From HXMU1420-13 sp965228545 (lineage in GTDB: Bacteria; Bacteroidota; Rhodothermia; Balneolales; Balneolaceae): a DNA stretch of 64,000 bases. The notes beneath the pieces are model-generated. The model was not told the origin of the DNA and did no database searches. It was given only the letters and a program-made list of their open reading frames with translations. This document shows positions 62,416 through 64,000 of this stretch, piece by piece; within the stretch, counting starts at the first letter, position 1, and every line of letters begins with the position of its first letter. A program made the position numbers and the translations under genes. The DNA is taken from the NCBI GenBank assembly GCA_965228545.1, contig OZ245822.1, positions 1,116,001 through 1,180,000 of the forward strand. Reading direction: 5' to 3'.

Positions 62416-63936
62416 TTAGGTTGGAATCGCAGTGTGATCGTCGGCATTGTCTTCGACACGCAAGGTGAGAAAACCTGCCACCAACATAGAAACACCACCG
62501 GTTACTAAAATCAGGATGGTTTGCCCATCGAAAAAGGTAGTTAGAATAAAACCCAATAATGATGCCGCCATGATTTGAGGAATTACGATAAAGAAATTGA
62601 ATACGCCCATATAGTAACCCATTTTTTCAGCCGGTAAGGAACCGGAAAGAATGGCATACGGCATAGATAGAATACTTGCCCAGGCAATACCCACGCCCAC
62701 CATACTTAGCCACAGCCACACAGGGTCGTTTATGAAATACATCGAAATCAAACCAATGCCACCACAGAATAACGCCAGCATGTGCGTAATTTTTCTATTG
62801 GTTTTGCGTGCAATTAAAGGAAGTATAATGGCAGCAAGCGCTGCAATTCCATTGTATCCACCAAATAGATTACCAACCATATCCGCACCTTGATTATATA
62901 GCAATGAGGTGGTATCTGTGGTTCCGTAAATGTGCGAGGTTACTGCAGAGGTGGTGTAAATCCACATAGAAAATAAAGCAAACCATGTGAAAAACTGAAC
63001 ATAAGCAAGCTGTACCATCGTTTTTGGCATAGTGATGAAATCTTTAACGATATGCACCATTGCTGCTTTAGTTTTACCCTGATTGGTAAGTGCCATACCA
63101 ATAATATTAACCAAACCGTAAAAGATTAACCCACCACCTAGCACATGTAACTGGGGGTCGATACCTGAGATAGCTACATAGGCAGAAAATGCGGCCCCAA
63201 GACCAATAGAAATCCATCCGATTTTAGAAAATCTTTGTGCAAATCCGGCTTCTTCTTCTGGTTTCATAGCCGGCTCGTCGTGATCTTCACCTTCTGCCGG
63301 GGGATATTCTTTGGTACTGAACACCGTCCACATCACCGTTATGAAGTACATTGCCGCCCCAATGTAGAACGAATATTTTACAGAGGGCGGGATGATTCCT
63401 TCGGGCGCCGTATTTGGGATACTCAACCAGTTGGCAAAAATCCAAGGCAGGAATGAAGCAACCAACGCTCCAATTCCTATAAAAAAGCTTTGCATGGCAA
63501 AACCGGTTGTTCGTTGTTCATCGGGCAATAAATCTCCTACAAATGCGCGAAATGGTTCCATGGTCACATTAATGGAAGCATCCATGATCCAGAGCACACC
63601 CACGGCCATCCAGAGAGCGGCTGAGTTTGGCATCAACACTAAAGCAATTGCACCTGTTATTGCACCTAATGCGAAATAAGGGCGGCGTCTCCCCCATTTT
63701 GGAATCCAGGTTCTATCAGAATAATACCCAATAATTGGTTGAACGATTAGCCCTGTAACCGGAGCTGCTAACCAATAAATGGCTAAACTAGAAGTATCTG
63801 CTCCAAGGGTTTCGAAAATCCTGCTGGTATTCGCATTTTGAAGCGCAAATCCCATTTGTATTCCAAGAAATCCAAAACTCATGTTCCAGATTTGCCAAAA
63901 GCTAAGTTTTGGTTTTTGTGAGGTTAGCTCTGTCAT
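62416..63936 (-). CDS. SLC45-type MFS sugar transporter
   Basis: A 506-residue protein with twelve predicted membrane helices. The loop motif YYSDRTWIPKWGRRRPYFALGAI (cited in part; R.GRRRP after helix 2) and MEPFRAFVGDLLPDEQRTTGFAMQSFFIG are typical of the SLC45/sucrose-maltose:H+ symporter branch in Bacteroidota. A charged cytoplasmic loop near 215-235 (EGEDHDEPAMKPEEEAG) separates the halves. It precedes pulA by 25 bases on the same strand, forming a maltodextrin/glucan-use pair without SusC/SusD. Upstream 64 bases to the window edge show no gene. Confidence 0.92.
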   Translation of the reverse strand: MTELTSQKPKLSFWQIWNMSFGFLGIQMGFALQNANTSRIFETLGADTSSLAIYWLAAPVTGLIVQPIIGYYSDRTWIPKWGRRRPYFALGAITGAIALVLMPNSAALWMAVGVLWIMDASINVTMEPFRAFVGDLLPDEQRTTGFAMQSFFIGIGALVASFLPWIFANWLSIPNTAPEGIIPPSVKYSFYIGAAMYFITVMWTVFSTKEYPPAEGEDHDEPAMKPEEEAGFAQRFSKIGWISIGLGAAFSAYVAISGIDPQLHVLGGGLIFYGLVNIIGMALTNQGKTKAAMVHIVKDFITMPKTMVQLAYVQFFTWFALFSMWIYTTSAVTSHIYGTTDTTSLLYNQGADMVGNLFGGYNGIAALAAIILPLIARKTNRKITHMLALFCGGIGLISMYFINDPVWLWLSMVGVGIAWASILSMPYAILSGSLPAEKMGYYMGVFNFFIVIPQIMAASLLGFILTTFFDGQTILILVTGGVSMLVAGFLTLRVEDNADDHTAIPT

Positions 63937-64000
63937 GCTTTTAGTTAGTGTGATTAATTTGTAGCCAGAATAAACCAGCGGTGTGCAGGTAATTCGAAAG

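Noticed and set aside
1..64000. tRNA, rRNA or known riboswitch
   Set aside because: No cloverleaf with T-arm GTTCRANNC and CCA end, no rRNA signature and no riboswitch consensus was recognised by eye; a covariance-model scan would be needed to exclude small RNAs.

Overview
The window reads as chromosome of a Bacteroidota-like bacterium, most plausibly a marine member of the Balneolales/Rhodothermia group. This is inferred from family content: DUF6588, DUF6090, DUF418, PKD-rich secreted proteins, a Rho with an Asn-rich insert, bacillithiol-type BshB1, an iron-dependent aromatic amino acid hydroxylase, and a type I pullulanase beside an SLC45-type sugar transporter. Few genes have a Shine-Dalgarno sequence and base composition is moderately AT-rich. 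No rRNA, tRNA, CRISPR array, prophage or insertion-sequence transposase was seen.

Layout. 1-9.9 kb: 3' end of a large zinc metalloprotease, then a plus-strand operon of a membrane histidine kinase, a FecR-domain exported protein and a 1572-residue exported PKD-repeat protein. 9.9-12.8 kb: TrkA-TrkH potassium uptake. 12.9-16.4 kb: NmrA-like oxidoreductase, NTF2-like protein, RsgA, DUF6588 protein. 16.4-23.5 kb (minus): a MacAB/TolC-type export operon with two permeases and three small membrane genes in the middle. 23.6-32.6 kb: metabolic and single genes (BshB1, HWE-type kinase, aromatic amino acid hydroxylase, secreted PIG-L deacetylase, DUF2892, DUF427, SDR) and the agmatine-to-putrescine pair AguA/AguB.

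32.6-39.0 kb is an accessory defence-type island. It holds a HipA-like kinase interrupted by an in-frame TAG, a separate HipA N-terminal-domain (HipS-like) gene, and a 1312-residue type IIG restriction-modification protein. The island carries a degenerate copy of the restriction gene's 3' end, short AT-rich repeats, and palindromic repeats inserted in frame within the restriction gene.

39.0-54.3 kb: housekeeping genes (inositol monophosphatase, RpiB, GlyA, TatC, FKBP-like lipoprotein, alanine racemase, FAD oxidoreductase), an MBL hydrolase, a Gfo/Idh/MocA oxidoreductase broken by an in-frame TAA, surface proteins and a TonB-dependent receptor. 54.3-55.7 kb is the most unusual stretch. A lone GIY-YIG nuclease gene sits between two direct copies of a composite repeat module (59-bp units, a 47-bp linker, 23-bp units). 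The units share a hairpin plan whose outer stems differ but stay complementary, and the right array runs up to the rho stop codon. 55.7-64 kb (minus): rho, folC, a PabC-like lyase, a thioredoxin-fold protein lacking CxxC, pullulanase and the sugar transporter.

Besides the repeat/GIY-YIG locus, points of interest are a 15-bp inverted repeat burying the start codon of the DUF427 gene and the split HipA/HipS-like locus. Positions were read by eye; no database search or folding program was run.
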